Shown here: positions 35,473 to 43,898 of the stretch, in pieces | Position numbering within the stretch: position 1 is the stretch's first letter | How the letters are laid out: each line of letters opens with the position of its first letter | Assembly: GCF_003967555.1 (NCBI RefSeq) | Contig: NZ_BIFS01000001.1 | Location: forward strand, 2,666,001 to 2,730,000 | Reading direction: 5' to 3' | DNA: 64,000 nucleotides | From: Dictyobacter kobayashii | Lineage (GTDB): Bacteria > Chloroflexota > Ktedonobacteria > Ktedonobacterales > Ktedonobacteraceae | The notes under the pieces: model-generated | Seen by the model: the letters and a program-made list of their open reading frames with translations, nothing else | What the model was told of the DNA's origin: nothing | Database searches by the model: none | Program-made: the position numbers and the translations under genes

Positions 35473-35983
35473 GGTTCGCTCTCCCTTCAATTCCGCACCA
35501 AAAATCCATGGCTGGAATCTAAGCTTGCTGCCTGCCTGCCATCCAGACAAATAAATGAGATCACAGTGTAGTACAAGCCCTTTTGTCAAATGACAGGGTA
35601 TCTGCACATTAACTCAGTCTGGATGCTCAGAATTTAGATGATCCTATAATAAGGATTGAGCATTACTGGGACAACGGGTTTAGTATATCATACAGAATTA
35701 GTAACGCAAAGTTCGCTAGGAGGCCTGTCCCAGTTTTTACCAATAGCAGCCAGTTATGGTGTAGCTGAGTATTTACATTTTCTCATCTATAGCATATAGT
35801 TTGTGGTAGATGTAGAGAAAAATGGCCATATAGTCCTGGTTCGTTTATATTCACAACTACCGATCATCTCTACTTTTGAGTTCTAGCTACCCACGTCTCA
35901 ACATAACATAAAACACATCAGTGTGTGCCATGGGTGCCAACCCTGCTGATATACATGTCACTTGAGGACAGAAAGGAAAAAGC
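35473..35983. promoter_or_regulatory. Divergent control region, ROK gene and M29 aminopeptidase
   Basis: A 511-bp gap between divergent starts. An interrupted inverted repeat CTGGGACA (about 35667) and TGTCCCAG (about 35728) could be an operator pair or a stem. The remainder is AT-rich with no ORF I can support and no clear -35/-10 pair. Confidence 0.4.
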
Positions 35984-37084
35984 ATGGCAGATTCACGCTT
36001 ACAAAAACTGGCAAAAGTACTGGTTAATTACTCGCTGGCCCTCAAGCCAGGCGACACATTTATCCTTAAAGGACCTGCAATTGCTGCTCCATTGCTCAAA
36101 GAAATTTACCGTGAGGCCATCCGTGCTGGTGCCCATGTTACTCCCTCCATTTCAATAGATGGCATGGAAGAGATTTTCTTTGCAGAAAGCAGCGAAGAGC
36201 AGCTCAAATATATTTCGCCGGTCGCAGAGTTTCAGATGAATCATTTTGATGCGCAGTTCACCATCATCGCCGACGAGAATACCAAAGCCCTCAGCAACAT
36301 CGATCCGCAAAAATTGGCGCTGCGCAGTGCGGCCAGTGCTGCCATCTCCAAGCGCTTCATGGAGCGCTCCGCCACCAACGAGCTACGCTGGTCTCTCACT
36401 CTCTATCCAACCCAGGCCCATGCCATGGATGCAGGCATGTCCCTGAGCGAATACGAAGACTTTGTCTTCAATGCCGGCCTGCTCGACCAGGATGATCCGG
36501 TCGCCGCCTGGAAAAAGGTCCAGCAAGAGCAGCAACATATCGCTGACTACCTGGACAAACATGATGAAATCCATATTGTCGCCCCTGGAACTGATCTCAC
36601 CTACCACGTAGCTGGTCGCAAATGGATCAGTTGCGCCGGCGACAAAAACTTTCCTGACGGCGAGGTTTTCACCGGCCCGATTGAAAACTCCGTTAATGGT
36701 TATGTCAGCTTCACCTATCCAGCTGTCTATAATGGCAATGAGGTAGAGAATGTGCGGCTGGTCTTCAAAGATGGCAAAGTTGTGGAGAGTAGCGCGGGTC
36801 GTGGAGAAGAGTTCCTCAATGCTATGCTCGACATGGATGCCGGCTCTCGCTATCTAGGAGAAGTGGCCTTCGGACTCAACTATAACATTCAGCGCTTCAC
36901 CAAAGAGATCCTTTTTGATGAAAAAATCGGTGGCACCATGCACATGGCCCTGGGAGCTGGCTACCCCGAGACTGGCTCCAGCAACGAGTCCGGCCTGCAC
37001 TGGGATATGGTCTGTGACCTGCATGCTGGTAAAGTTTATGCAGACGGTGAGCTTTGCTATGAGAATGGAAAGTTTATTATCTAA
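35984..37084 (+). CDS. M29 family aminopeptidase (AmpS/thermophilic type)
   Basis: A 366-residue metallo-aminopeptidase of the M29 group. The C-terminal half carries the metal-binding stretches: FPDGEVFTGPIENSVNG, GRGEEFLNAMLD, YLGEVAFGLN, and GGTMHMALGAGYPETGSSNESGLHWDMVCDL. Two divalent metals are expected. It releases N-terminal amino acids from peptides and fits with the nearby M20 peptidase, isoaspartyl peptidase and aminotransferase. AGAAAGGAA precedes the ATG. The terminator hairpin overlaps the stop codon. Confidence 0.92.
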   Translation: MADSRLQKLAKVLVNYSLALKPGDTFILKGPAIAAPLLKEIYREAIRAGAHVTPSISIDGMEEIFFAESSEEQLKYISPVAEFQMNHFDAQFTIIADENTKALSNIDPQKLALRSAASAAISKRFMERSATNELRWSLTLYPTQAHAMDAGMSLSEYEDFVFNAGLLDQDDPVAAWKKVQQEQQHIADYLDKHDEIHIVAPGTDLTYHVAGRKWISCAGDKNFPDGEVFTGPIENSVNGYVSFTYPAVYNGNEVENVRLVFKDGKVVESSAGRGEEFLNAMLDMDAGSRYLGEVAFGLNYNIQRFTKEILFDEKIGGTMHMALGAGYPETGSSNESGLHWDMVCDLHAGKVYADGELCYENGKFII

Positions 37085-37106
37085 CGCTCACATCGCGTTA
37101 GATAAT
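37076..37106 (+). terminator. Terminator of M29 aminopeptidase gene
   Basis: A 12-bp stem ATTATCTAACGC/GCGTTAGATAAT with a 7-nt loop, followed by TATATT; it includes the TAA stop. Confidence 0.75.
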
Positions 37107-37180
37107 TATATTAAATTGTAATCTTTCCTACGTGTTCGCGCATGACAGTCTTCATTTTTAAAAGTGGTATAAACAAAGCT

Positions 37181-37209
37181 CAACACTCTCGCCGCAGGCG
37201 AGAGTGTTG
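37181..37209. repeat. 13-bp hairpin with family 2 core
   Basis: CAACACTCTCGCC pairs with GGCGAGAGTGTTG around a GCA loop. The core CGCCGCAGGCG is the reverse complement of the GC block of family 2 modules. The remainder of 37085-37463 holds GC-rich sequence without an ORF I can support. Confidence 0.8.
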
Positions 37210-37347
37210 GAAGGATTTGGTGGGGAACACCCCACACCCCGGCAGGAGGGGCTCGCCGCCCCACCCGCTTGATCGCGGGGCGCCTGCACCTCCCTGCTTG
37301 CTACAACGCTTAAAAGGAAAATGCGCGGATGCGTTGATAGCATAAAA

Positions 37348-37377
37348 AAAAGAGACACCAGATCTGGCGTCTCTTTT
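37348..37377. terminator. Bidirectional intrinsic terminator
   Basis: AGAGACACCA/TGGCGTCTCT stem with one mismatch, flanked by eight A on the left and TTTT on the right, 87 bp beyond the stop of the convergent pentapeptide gene. Confidence 0.8.
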
Positions 37378-37463
37378 GTGAATATGTAATAAATTATACC
37401 TGACTTTCCTCCAAAAATCAAGGTTTTTTCGGGTTCTACTAAAAATTGGGTCACGCGATTAGG

Positions 37464-38651
37464 TTAGAAAGCATCCAGCACTGTTTTTTCGAGGATGGCC
37501 TCTGGCCAGTGGTCTGGGAACTCTGGTAGCCAGGTACGTATGCGAGGTAGCTCATCTTCATCAATCTCATAGGCCCCACAGTGCGTCTGGTTAAAGCTGG
37601 CTCCTTCTAGATGAGCACCATAGAGATTGGCGCCCGCCAGGTAAGCAGAGCTGAGATTGGCTGTTTCCAGATGAGCGCCGCGCAGGTCGGCTCCAATTAG
37701 ACGCACGCGGCATAGATTGGCTCCCTCCAGGTGGGCTCCGCGTAAGTCGGCTCCCTCTAACAGGGCTGGATAGCGACCAGTGAGCGTGACCAACTCCAGG
37801 TGAGCGCGAATGAGGCTGGCCCCTTCTAGATGGACGCCTCCCATGTCGCTGCCCGTCAAGACCGCGCCCGATAGGTCGGCCCCCTGTAAATAGGCTCCGC
37901 CAAAATTAGTTTCAGCCGCATATAGCGCGCTCAGATCGGCGTACTCAAAGTGGACATAGCTAAAATCAGCATGAGAAACGGTAGCATGGCTTAGATCAGC
38001 ACCCCGTAAATGAGCACCTACCAGGTAGGCTCCAGTGAGATCCGCTCCACTCAAGCAGGCACCATTGATATGAGCGCCAATCAGATTCGCCTCACCCAAA
38101 AAGGCACGTTTAAGGGTCGCCCCCTCTAGATTCGCTCCGCCGATCTCAGCCAGTTCCAGGACCGCTTCGTCAAGGCTGGCACCATTTAGATAAGCGCCAT
38201 TGAGGGCCGCAGCATGCAGTTGTGCCCCATCCAACCGCGCTCCTTCTAGATGGGCGCGGGCCATCTCCCGTTCCTCAACGCTGGCAGGCAACCAGTCAGA
38301 CCAGGCCAGGCCAGCGTAGGAGCGGGACAGCGGTAGCTGCCGTAAATCTACATCACGTAGCACTGCCCCACGCAGATCCAGTCCCGCACGATGATGTTGC
38401 GCTGGATCTTGCCAATCCACAGGCCCACGATCCTGCTCATGAATTGACAGCAACCACTCGACATCCGCCCGCGTCAAAGCCAGTTCACGAAAAGGATATC
38501 GACCACTGGCAATATCCGGTACAATTGCAAGTCGTGTGCGCAAGAATTGCTGCCGCTCCTCCATAAGCAGAGGCTCTCGGCGCCAGGGTTGTCCCTGCTC
38601 ATGCCAGTAGCAGGACCAATCAAAATCAATCTGTGATTCATGTGTTAGCAT
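37464..38651 (-). CDS. Pentapeptide-repeat protein
   Basis: A 395-residue protein. After a 100-residue N-terminal domain, residues about 95-365 consist of A(D/N)LxxAxL pentapeptides, which form a right-handed quadrilateral beta-helix. Sample rungs are GANLEGATLKRAFLGEANL and GADLRGAHLETANLSSAYL. Some family members mimic DNA and protect gyrase, but most have no known role. The N-terminal domain with WLLSIHEQDRGPVDW is not recognised. It ends with a short acidic tail. The RlmA-like methyltransferase gene lies 20 bp upstream on the same strand, so they are probably co-transcribed. Confidence 0.9.
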   Translation of the reverse strand: MLTHESQIDFDWSCYWHEQGQPWRREPLLMEERQQFLRTRLAIVPDIASGRYPFRELALTRADVEWLLSIHEQDRGPVDWQDPAQHHRAGLDLRGAVLRDVDLRQLPLSRSYAGLAWSDWLPASVEEREMARAHLEGARLDGAQLHAAALNGAYLNGASLDEAVLELAEIGGANLEGATLKRAFLGEANLIGAHINGACLSGADLTGAYLVGAHLRGADLSHATVSHADFSYVHFEYADLSALYAAETNFGGAYLQGADLSGAVLTGSDMGGVHLEGASLIRAHLELVTLTGRYPALLEGADLRGAHLEGANLCRVRLIGADLRGAHLETANLSSAYLAGANLYGAHLEGASFNQTHCGAYEIDEDELPRIRTWLPEFPDHWPEAILEKTVLDAF

Positions 38652-38671
38652 AAGTTTATAGACACTTCCAC

Positions 38672-39520
38672 TTATTTATGTTGTAAGACGAGGTAGACAA
38701 AATCGACTGTCGTCGTGAGAGCATGCAGCGCGGTCATCCGTAACCGACTCTCCTCCGACTGATGCCAGTAATTGGGGGTCATCATTACTACCTGCGCAAT
38801 CTCTTCCTGCCTTAAATCTAATTCATATGTTAGAGAACGGGTAGCCAGCAAATCAAAGGAGCCGGCAAATTGTTCAACCACATGTTGCTGTTTATTTTCC
38901 TCGATATTTAGCAATTGTAAAGACTGTCGTAACTCTTCCAGGTGGCGAGGGCCAGGAATCACAATCAGTAGCGGAGCGCCTGGTTTGAGGACACGAGCAT
39001 ATTCAGCCACATTGCGCGGCGCAAAGATATTCAACATCCCCGCCAACCCTTGATCGGCCAGCGGCAGCGTCTCTTTCAGATTAGCGACCATAAAAAAAGC
39101 CTCAGGATATTTCCTGGCTGCCATGCGAATCGCATCTTTAGAAATATCGATGCCCAGCCCCTGTAGAGGTATATGATTGGCCCTCAGCGACTCCTGTAAG
39201 CGGCTCAGATAGTAACCTTCCCCACAGCCCGCATCCAGTAGATACAACGGACCGGCCTCAGTGGTTGGGAGATGCTCCAGCATCAGGCTATTCAACAGTT
39301 CAGACACGGGCAAATAATAACCTTTATCAAAAAAAGCCCGGCGCGCGATGACCATCTCTTTAGTATCGCCCGGCAATTTTTTGCGCAACAAATTAACATA
39401 GCCCTCTTTTGCCACATCAAATGAATGGGCCTGCTCGCAACGTAACGTCCCATTCTGGAAAGACAGCGCTAATCCACAAACAGGGCAAGCCAGCACCTCC
39501 TCAACAGCAGTCAAAACCAT
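38672..39520 (-). CDS. rlmA: RlmA-like 23S rRNA (guanine-N1) methyltransferase
   Basis: A protein of about 282 residues. The N-terminus is a zinc site (CPVCGLAL...LRCEQAHSFD) followed by EGYVNLLRKKLPGDTKEM, the signature of the RlmA(I)/RlmA(II)-TlrB group. The SAM fold has LLDAGCGEGYYL, GLGIDISKDAI and a NIFAPRNVAEYARVLKPGA loop. Members methylate N1 of G745 or G748 in helix 35 of 23S rRNA; in some species this gives macrolide resistance. The start is uncertain: ATG codons at 39523 and 39520 sit close to GGAAGG, and a GTG at 39532 is possible. Confidence 0.85.
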   Translation of the reverse strand: MVLTAVEEVLACPVCGLALSFQNGTLRCEQAHSFDVAKEGYVNLLRKKLPGDTKEMVIARRAFFDKGYYLPVSELLNSLMLEHLPTTEAGPLYLLDAGCGEGYYLSRLQESLRANHIPLQGLGIDISKDAIRMAARKYPEAFFMVANLKETLPLADQGLAGMLNIFAPRNVAEYARVLKPGAPLLIVIPGPRHLEELRQSLQLLNIEENKQQHVVEQFAGSFDLLATRSLTYELDLRQEEIAQVVMMTPNYWHQSEESRLRMTALHALTTTVDFVYLVLQHK

Positions 39521-39843
39521 CATACCTTCCACTCAACTTTTCTATTTGCTCTAACACTCCACATAATATTTAAAAACAATCGTCAACCCCGCCTGGTCGC
39601 GGCTAGCTACGCCGCTACATTTCAGTCATGGCAGCAGATCAGATTTTCGCCTGTGCTCATACAATTGAATGGTATCATAAGATGAGCACAGCTGGTTACT
39701 CAAATAGTCATATCTATATTCGCCTGATTAAGGGTATATGATAGAATGATAACAGAATATCATTGTACTCACTATGTGAGTCCATGTCACTTATAGCATT
39801 TTTCGTGGATTAAAAAGAAAAAGCGTAGCGAGGATTAAGAAGC

Positions 39844-41103
39844 ATGGAATACGCGGTGCTCGGTGGTGGTGCTCTAGGATTAATGGCTGCATATCGGCTG
39901 ACACAGGCCGGTCATTCAGTAATGGTCTTTGAACGCGAAGGAATGGCCGGTGGACTGGCTTCAGGTTTTCAAGTTGGTGATACCTGGCTAGAAAAATTTT
40001 ATCATCATATTTTCCGTTCCGATAAGACAGCGATTCAGGTCATTGAAGAATTAGGATTAGGAGATCGCCTGGAGTGGCAGCATCCACGTACCGTCAGCCT
40101 GGTTGGTGGTCAAAATCATCAGCTAGATGATCCTATCTCGCTGCTCAAGTTTACCCCCCTCTCTCTCTATGAACGCTTACGCGTGGGAGCGACCCTGGCC
40201 TTCCTGAAGGTTGCCAATCCAGCGTGGCTGGAAGGTAAAACAGCTGATCCCTGGCTACGGAGCTGGATGGGACAGCGGCCCTATCAAATGATTTTTGAGA
40301 CGCTCTTTGTAGGTAAGTTTGGCAAGCTCTATGATCAGATCGCGCTTCCCTGGTTCTGGGCGCGTATCCATGATCGGACAGCTCAGCTGGGCTATGTGCG
40401 TGGTGGCTTTCAACTGGTCTATGAACGCCTGGTTGAGCGCATTACGCAAGGCGATGGCAAGCTATTGCTCAACACCAGTGTTGAAGAGGTAGTCCAAAAT
40501 GGAGAGGGCTGGACCGTCAAAACGAACCAGGGTAGCTGGGACTTCGATAGGGTGATCTCTACATTACCAACACGGCTAAGTTGTAAACTCATCCCATCCC
40601 TGCCTGAAGACTATCGTCAGAAATATGATTGGGGCCAGGCCTATGGGGCCCACTGCTTGATCCTGGCGCTCGATCGCAAGCTAACCGACAGTTATTGGAT
40701 CAATTTGTGTGATAAAGGTTATCCCTTTACAGGTATTTTTGAGCACACTAACTTCCGCGATCCAGCTGAGTATGGCGGCCACCACCTGGTCTATCTGGGC
40801 AACTACCGGCCCATGGATGATGCTATCTTCAAAAAAGAGAAAGAAGAGCTAATCAAAGAATTCACGCCCGCCATTCAAAAGCTGGCACCCGACTTTCAAG
40901 CCGATTGGATCCAGGAGAGCTGGGCCTTCTCAGCACCATATGCCCAACCAATCGTGACAACCGAATATCGGGAACATATTCCCACCCTGCAACCACCACT
41001 CCCCAATCTGTGGATCGCCAACATGTTCCAGATCTATCCCCATGATCGTGGACAAAATTATTCGTTAGAACTGGCGGATAAACTCGTTAAGCAGATACTC
41101 TAG
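39844..41103 (+). CDS. FAD-dependent amine-oxidase-like oxidoreductase
   Basis: A 419-residue flavoprotein. It starts with the dinucleotide fold YAVLGGGALGLMAAYRLTQAGHSVMVFE and the GG motif GMAGGLASGF, and ends with the second FAD segment LWIANMFQIYPHDRGQNYSLELADKL. The middle resembles the protoporphyrinogen oxidase and UDP-galactopyranose mutase superfamily. Relatives often occur near polysaccharide genes, but no such genes flank it here. The substrate is unknown. A weak AGCGAGG lies upstream of the ATG. An intrinsic terminator follows. Confidence 0.85.
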   Translation: MEYAVLGGGALGLMAAYRLTQAGHSVMVFEREGMAGGLASGFQVGDTWLEKFYHHIFRSDKTAIQVIEELGLGDRLEWQHPRTVSLVGGQNHQLDDPISLLKFTPLSLYERLRVGATLAFLKVANPAWLEGKTADPWLRSWMGQRPYQMIFETLFVGKFGKLYDQIALPWFWARIHDRTAQLGYVRGGFQLVYERLVERITQGDGKLLLNTSVEEVVQNGEGWTVKTNQGSWDFDRVISTLPTRLSCKLIPSLPEDYRQKYDWGQAYGAHCLILALDRKLTDSYWINLCDKGYPFTGIFEHTNFRDPAEYGGHHLVYLGNYRPMDDAIFKKEKEELIKEFTPAIQKLAPDFQADWIQESWAFSAPYAQPIVTTEYREHIPTLQPPLPNLWIANMFQIYPHDRGQNYSLELADKLVKQIL

Positions 41104-41113
41104 CTATTACAAG

Positions 41114-41152
41114 CATTTCCCGTCCTTATGTTGTATCTAAGGGCGGGAAATG
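41114..41152 (+). terminator. Intrinsic terminator of FAD oxidoreductase gene
   Basis: A 15-bp stem CATTTCCCGTCCTTA with its complement (one G-U) and a 9-nt loop, 10 bp after the stop. Confidence 0.75.
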
Positions 41153-41226
41153 GAAAAAGCGATTTTTTTGAAAAACTTCAGAATTTTGAAGAATTTTAAA
41201 TTACTCTGAAAAAACCGTCTGAGAGC

Positions 41227-41256
41227 TTGTAAAAAGCTTGCGGGATGTGCTATAAT
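41227..41256 (+). promoter_or_regulatory. Sigma70 promoter of tRNA-Pro
   Basis: TTGTAA at 41227 and a perfect TATAAT at 41251-41256, spacer 18 bp, about 110 bp before the tRNA. Confidence 0.7.
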
Positions 41257-41367
41257 AGCCATGAGCAGAGCAAAAGCACGTCTCACGTGCGATTATCTGC
41301 ATCGTTGTCAGTCAAGCGTAGACTCAGCTCGTGGATAGTTTTAGCGGGTTTATTGCATGAATGTCAC

Positions 41368-41444
41368 CGGGGTGTAGCGCAGTCGGCTAGCGCGCAGCGT
41401 TCGGGACGCTGAGGTCGGAGGTTCAAGTCCTCTCACCCCGACCA
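41368..41444 (+). tRNA. tRNA-Pro (anticodon CGG)
   Basis: A complete 77-nt cloverleaf. The acceptor is CGGGGTG/CACCCCG, the D arm GCGC...GCGC, and the anticodon stem CAGCG/CGCTG with loop TTCGGGA gives anticodon CGG for codon CCG. The T arm is GGAGG TTCAAGT CCTCT and the CCA end is encoded. It is transcribed alone from its own promoter. Confidence 0.97.
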
Positions 41445-41859
41445 GGATGACACATACTTTCCCTTCTGGGAGTCAGGAGCATCACAATCCAAACGAGGAT
41501 CGTTAGTGCGTATAGACAGAAGTATGTGTCATAATTTTTTTCTCAGGCACAAAGGAGATCATAGAATGCAGGGATATCAGATATACTGTACAGTCGGTAT
41601 AAACGGCTGTCATCTGATAGGTCTGCATGCCATCGCGAGTACGGAAAGCGCACAACCGATGGTGGGCAGGGACATACCTGCCGTGCCTGTTTCTCCTGGA
41701 CATGCAATGCATTCCCACCCCTATCCACCAAGTCGTCGCAGGCGGCGCTAGAGGCTGCGGGATTGGTTTTTCAACTCGAATCCATCCTTGCTCAGTTCTC
41801 TTCCTCGCTGTCTGTGTGTGTTATCCATCGGCTCTGACAGAGAGGAAGGAAAGCCATTC
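41445..41859. other. Intergenic region between tRNA-Pro and HNH gene
   Basis: This stretch holds only short overlapping frames on both strands, none with a ribosome site or recognisable domain. It may be the leader of the HNH gene. I see no conserved RNA motif in it. Confidence 0.4.
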
Positions 41860-42423
41860 ATGCCTGTTCTTGTGTTGAATTCCTCGTTACAGCCTCTCTC
41901 GGTCATTCCGGAGCGTCGTCTCATCGTATTGCTGTCAAAACAAAAAGTGACATTTGTAGATGAGAATGTTCGTGAGTTGATCGAAGAGAGCATTCAACTT
42001 CGTCGTCTTGAGCTAGAGCGTCCAGTTATTGTACAGTTACTGGCAAATGTGCGTGTACCTCGTGTAGCGCTTCAACCAACACGTACAAATATCCTGTTAC
42101 GCGATGATGAAACCTGCCAGTATTGTGGAAAACGTAGCCGTGATCTGACGCTCGACCATATTATCCCACGTTCCCGCGGTGGACAGAGCACATGGGAGAA
42201 CCTGGTCGCTTGCTGCAAGCATTGCAACGGCAAAAAAGGGAATCGGCTCTTAAAAGAGGTCAATATGCATCTTTTGCGGCAACCACGTGCGTTGACGCAG
42301 GAATATGCTGGCTTCTTCTTGCTTCGCTATCCTAAGTTGCGCGAAGCTTATGAGCAATTCTTGCTTACTGCAATGGGAACTCCAATGCCGCAAGTACATA
42401 GCAAACATGGTTTGAGTGCATAA
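41860..42423 (+). CDS. HNH endonuclease family protein
   Basis: A 187-residue protein. Residues 1-75 form a beta-rich N-terminal domain (PVLVLNSSLQPLSVIPERRLIVLL), common to a widespread group of bacterial HNH proteins. The HNH module follows: CQYCGKRS, LDHIIPRSRGG, ENLVACCKHCNGKKGN, with two zinc-binding Cys pairs and the catalytic His. Relatives are stand-alone house-keeping HNH proteins without known restriction partners. AGGAAGGAAAG upstream of 41860 sets the start. A long hairpin follows the stop. Confidence 0.88.
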   Translation: MPVLVLNSSLQPLSVIPERRLIVLLSKQKVTFVDENVRELIEESIQLRRLELERPVIVQLLANVRVPRVALQPTRTNILLRDDETCQYCGKRSRDLTLDHIIPRSRGGQSTWENLVACCKHCNGKKGNRLLKEVNMHLLRQPRALTQEYAGFFLLRYPKLREAYEQFLLTAMGTPMPQVHSKHGLSA

Positions 42424-42472
42424 GTCAAATAATAAGTAGAAACACCGTTATTATTCTTTTTATATAGTAGCC

Positions 42473-42529
42473 GGGTGTGATGGAGTACATGTTTCGCTAG
42501 CTGAGCGAAACATATACTCCATCACACCC
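42473..42529 (+). terminator. Long hairpin terminator, 26-bp stem with one mismatch
   Basis: GGGTGTGATGGAGTA and its complement, with an inner TGTTTCGCT/AGCGAAACA and AGCTG loop, then ATTTCTTCTT. A single C/T difference between the arms at the middle shows that the arms are drifting. Confidence 0.8.
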
Positions 42530-42564
42530 ATTTCTTCTTGTTGACTTCTTCATTTATTCTGTAT

Positions 42565-42646
42565 TCTCGCGCCTGCGGCGCGGGGTGGATTTTTTGTGTA
42601 GCATGGGAAAGAGGCGGCCGCGGCCGCCTCTTTCCCATGCTACACA
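42565..42646. repeat. Palindromic module H (family 2), 52-nt perfect palindrome
   Basis: The GCGCCTGCGGCGC block is followed by a loop-free perfect palindrome at 42595-42646, 26 bp per arm, centre GCGGCCGCGGCCGC (class II tip). The right arm is re-used in the tandem array downstream. Confidence 0.9.
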
Positions 42647-42785
42647 GATGTTTGAGAGATTGTGTTTCTCTCCCATGCTACACAGATGTTTGAGAGATTG
42701 TGTTTCTCTCCCATGCTACACAGATGTTTGAGAGATTGTGTTTCTCTCCCATACTACACAGATGTTTGAGAGAGGGTGTTTCCTT
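42634..42785. repeat. 38-bp tandem array built from palindrome H right arm
   Basis: Four contiguous units start at 42634, 42672, 42710 and 42748. Each holds CCCAT(G/A)CTACACAGATG and then TTTGAGAGA. The first unit overlaps the right arm of palindrome H. It has the same architecture as the array at 32.7 kb, with an unrelated sequence. Confidence 0.95.
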
Positions 42786-42806
42786 CGACTCCTGGCTCTT
42801 TAGCTT

Positions 42807-43898
42807 TTAGAGGCTGCCGTTGGTAGAATTTGTGCTGTTTCCGCTGGTGATGGTGCCAGTTACCTGGCCATTATCAGCTACTTGTAGCTTCATTTGTATT
42901 TGTAGCTGGTTACTACTGCTGGTCGTACTTGTGAGGGCGGCCGATAAGTTCCATTGGTCAGAGGCATCAAATTGGGTCAGAGAGCCAGTGTAGAGCGGCT
43001 GACCGCTGTTTGATAATAAGGTTACAGAGGAAGAGGTAATGGATAGTATATTATTATCGGTGGCCTGCCCCTGCAATAGCACCTGTACGTTACCGCTAGG
43101 TCCGTTGGAGATGGCCATATTAAGGCGTATAGTGACATTTCCATTGAAGCGCGAGGTGCGCTGGGTCATCTGGCCCTGTAGATTGCCTGTAAAGGATTGT
43201 GGAAAGACAGTCTGGGAGGTTGCTGCGGTTGTGCTACTCTGGGTAGCCGTTGAGGCTGCCCAACCTGGCTGCAGGGGTCCCAGTACAGCCCAGAAGGTTC
43301 CAAAGGCGATCAGTACGACCATTGCCAGGGCTAGAACAGGATGTGAGCGGCGCTGGCGTGTACCTGTGGGTAGAACAAGGCGCGTTACCAATAGCCCTCC
43401 AACCAATAGGACACTCAGGGCATATATGCCACTCCCCCACCAGGTCTGTGTATCAGTTCCTGAGGCGATACCATGCACCACCACAACAGCATATAGTAAC
43501 AACGTCAGGATGTGCAGGCGTCTCCACCAGACATAGCCAATAATGGGGCGTAGCAGAGTGCTCAGGCCGATAGCCAGGCCAATGTAGAGGCCGACAATGC
43601 CAAGTGCCATCCAGACAGGACGATAGTGGCTGGCCAGGGGTATCAGCATCTCATTCCAGCCAAATTTAGTAAATGGGTCCAGCCAGACGGCCAGTACATG
43701 CACGCCTGTAAAAATGAGCGCCAGCAAGGTGACGAAGTTATGCAGTTCGTTATTGATCAGGCGTGGCCAGCGGTTGGACTGCAGGTGCGAGGACAGGGCC
43801 AGGCCCAGGGCTACAGCCAGGGTTAGTAAGAAAAAAGCTGTAAAGCCACCCGCACGCGCCACATTCCAGGTGACTGTCTCCCATATATTTATTACCAT
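42807..43898 (-). CDS. Ferric-reductase-like haem membrane protein
   Basis: A 363-residue protein with six membrane helices in the first 200 residues (ferric reductase-like transmembrane domain). Candidate haem-ligand histidines lie in NNELHNFVTLLALIFTGVHVLAVW and in WWRRLHILTLLLYAVVVVHGIAS. A seventh helix and a secreted Ser/Thr-rich beta domain of about 130 residues follow. The start ATG overlaps the ApbE stop by 7 bp, so translation is coupled. By family knowledge this couples inner electron donors to an external flavin or iron acceptor. The extracellular domain is not recognised. Confidence 0.85.
   Translation of the reverse strand: MVINIWETVTWNVARAGGFTAFFLLTLAVALGLALSSHLQSNRWPRLINNELHNFVTLLALIFTGVHVLAVWLDPFTKFGWNEMLIPLASHYRPVWMALGIVGLYIGLAIGLSTLLRPIIGYVWWRRLHILTLLLYAVVVVHGIASGTDTQTWWGSGIYALSVLLVGGLLVTRLVLPTGTRQRRSHPVLALAMVVLIAFGTFWAVLGPLQPGWAASTATQSSTTAATSQTVFPQSFTGNLQGQMTQRTSRFNGNVTIRLNMAISNGPSGNVQVLLQGQATDNNILSITSSSVTLLSNSGQPLYTGSLTQFDASDQWNLSAALTSTTSSSNQLQIQMKLQVADNGQVTGTITSGNSTNSTNGSL

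Noticed and set aside
41368..41444. tRNA-Pro as an integration site
   Set aside because: No integrase, no direct repeat of the tRNA 3' end and no island-like gene content nearby.
41506..41751. 81-codon ORF after tRNA-Pro and overlapping minus-strand frames
   Set aside because: Start codon context is poor, there is no domain, and three frames are equally open. A truncated gene cannot be excluded.
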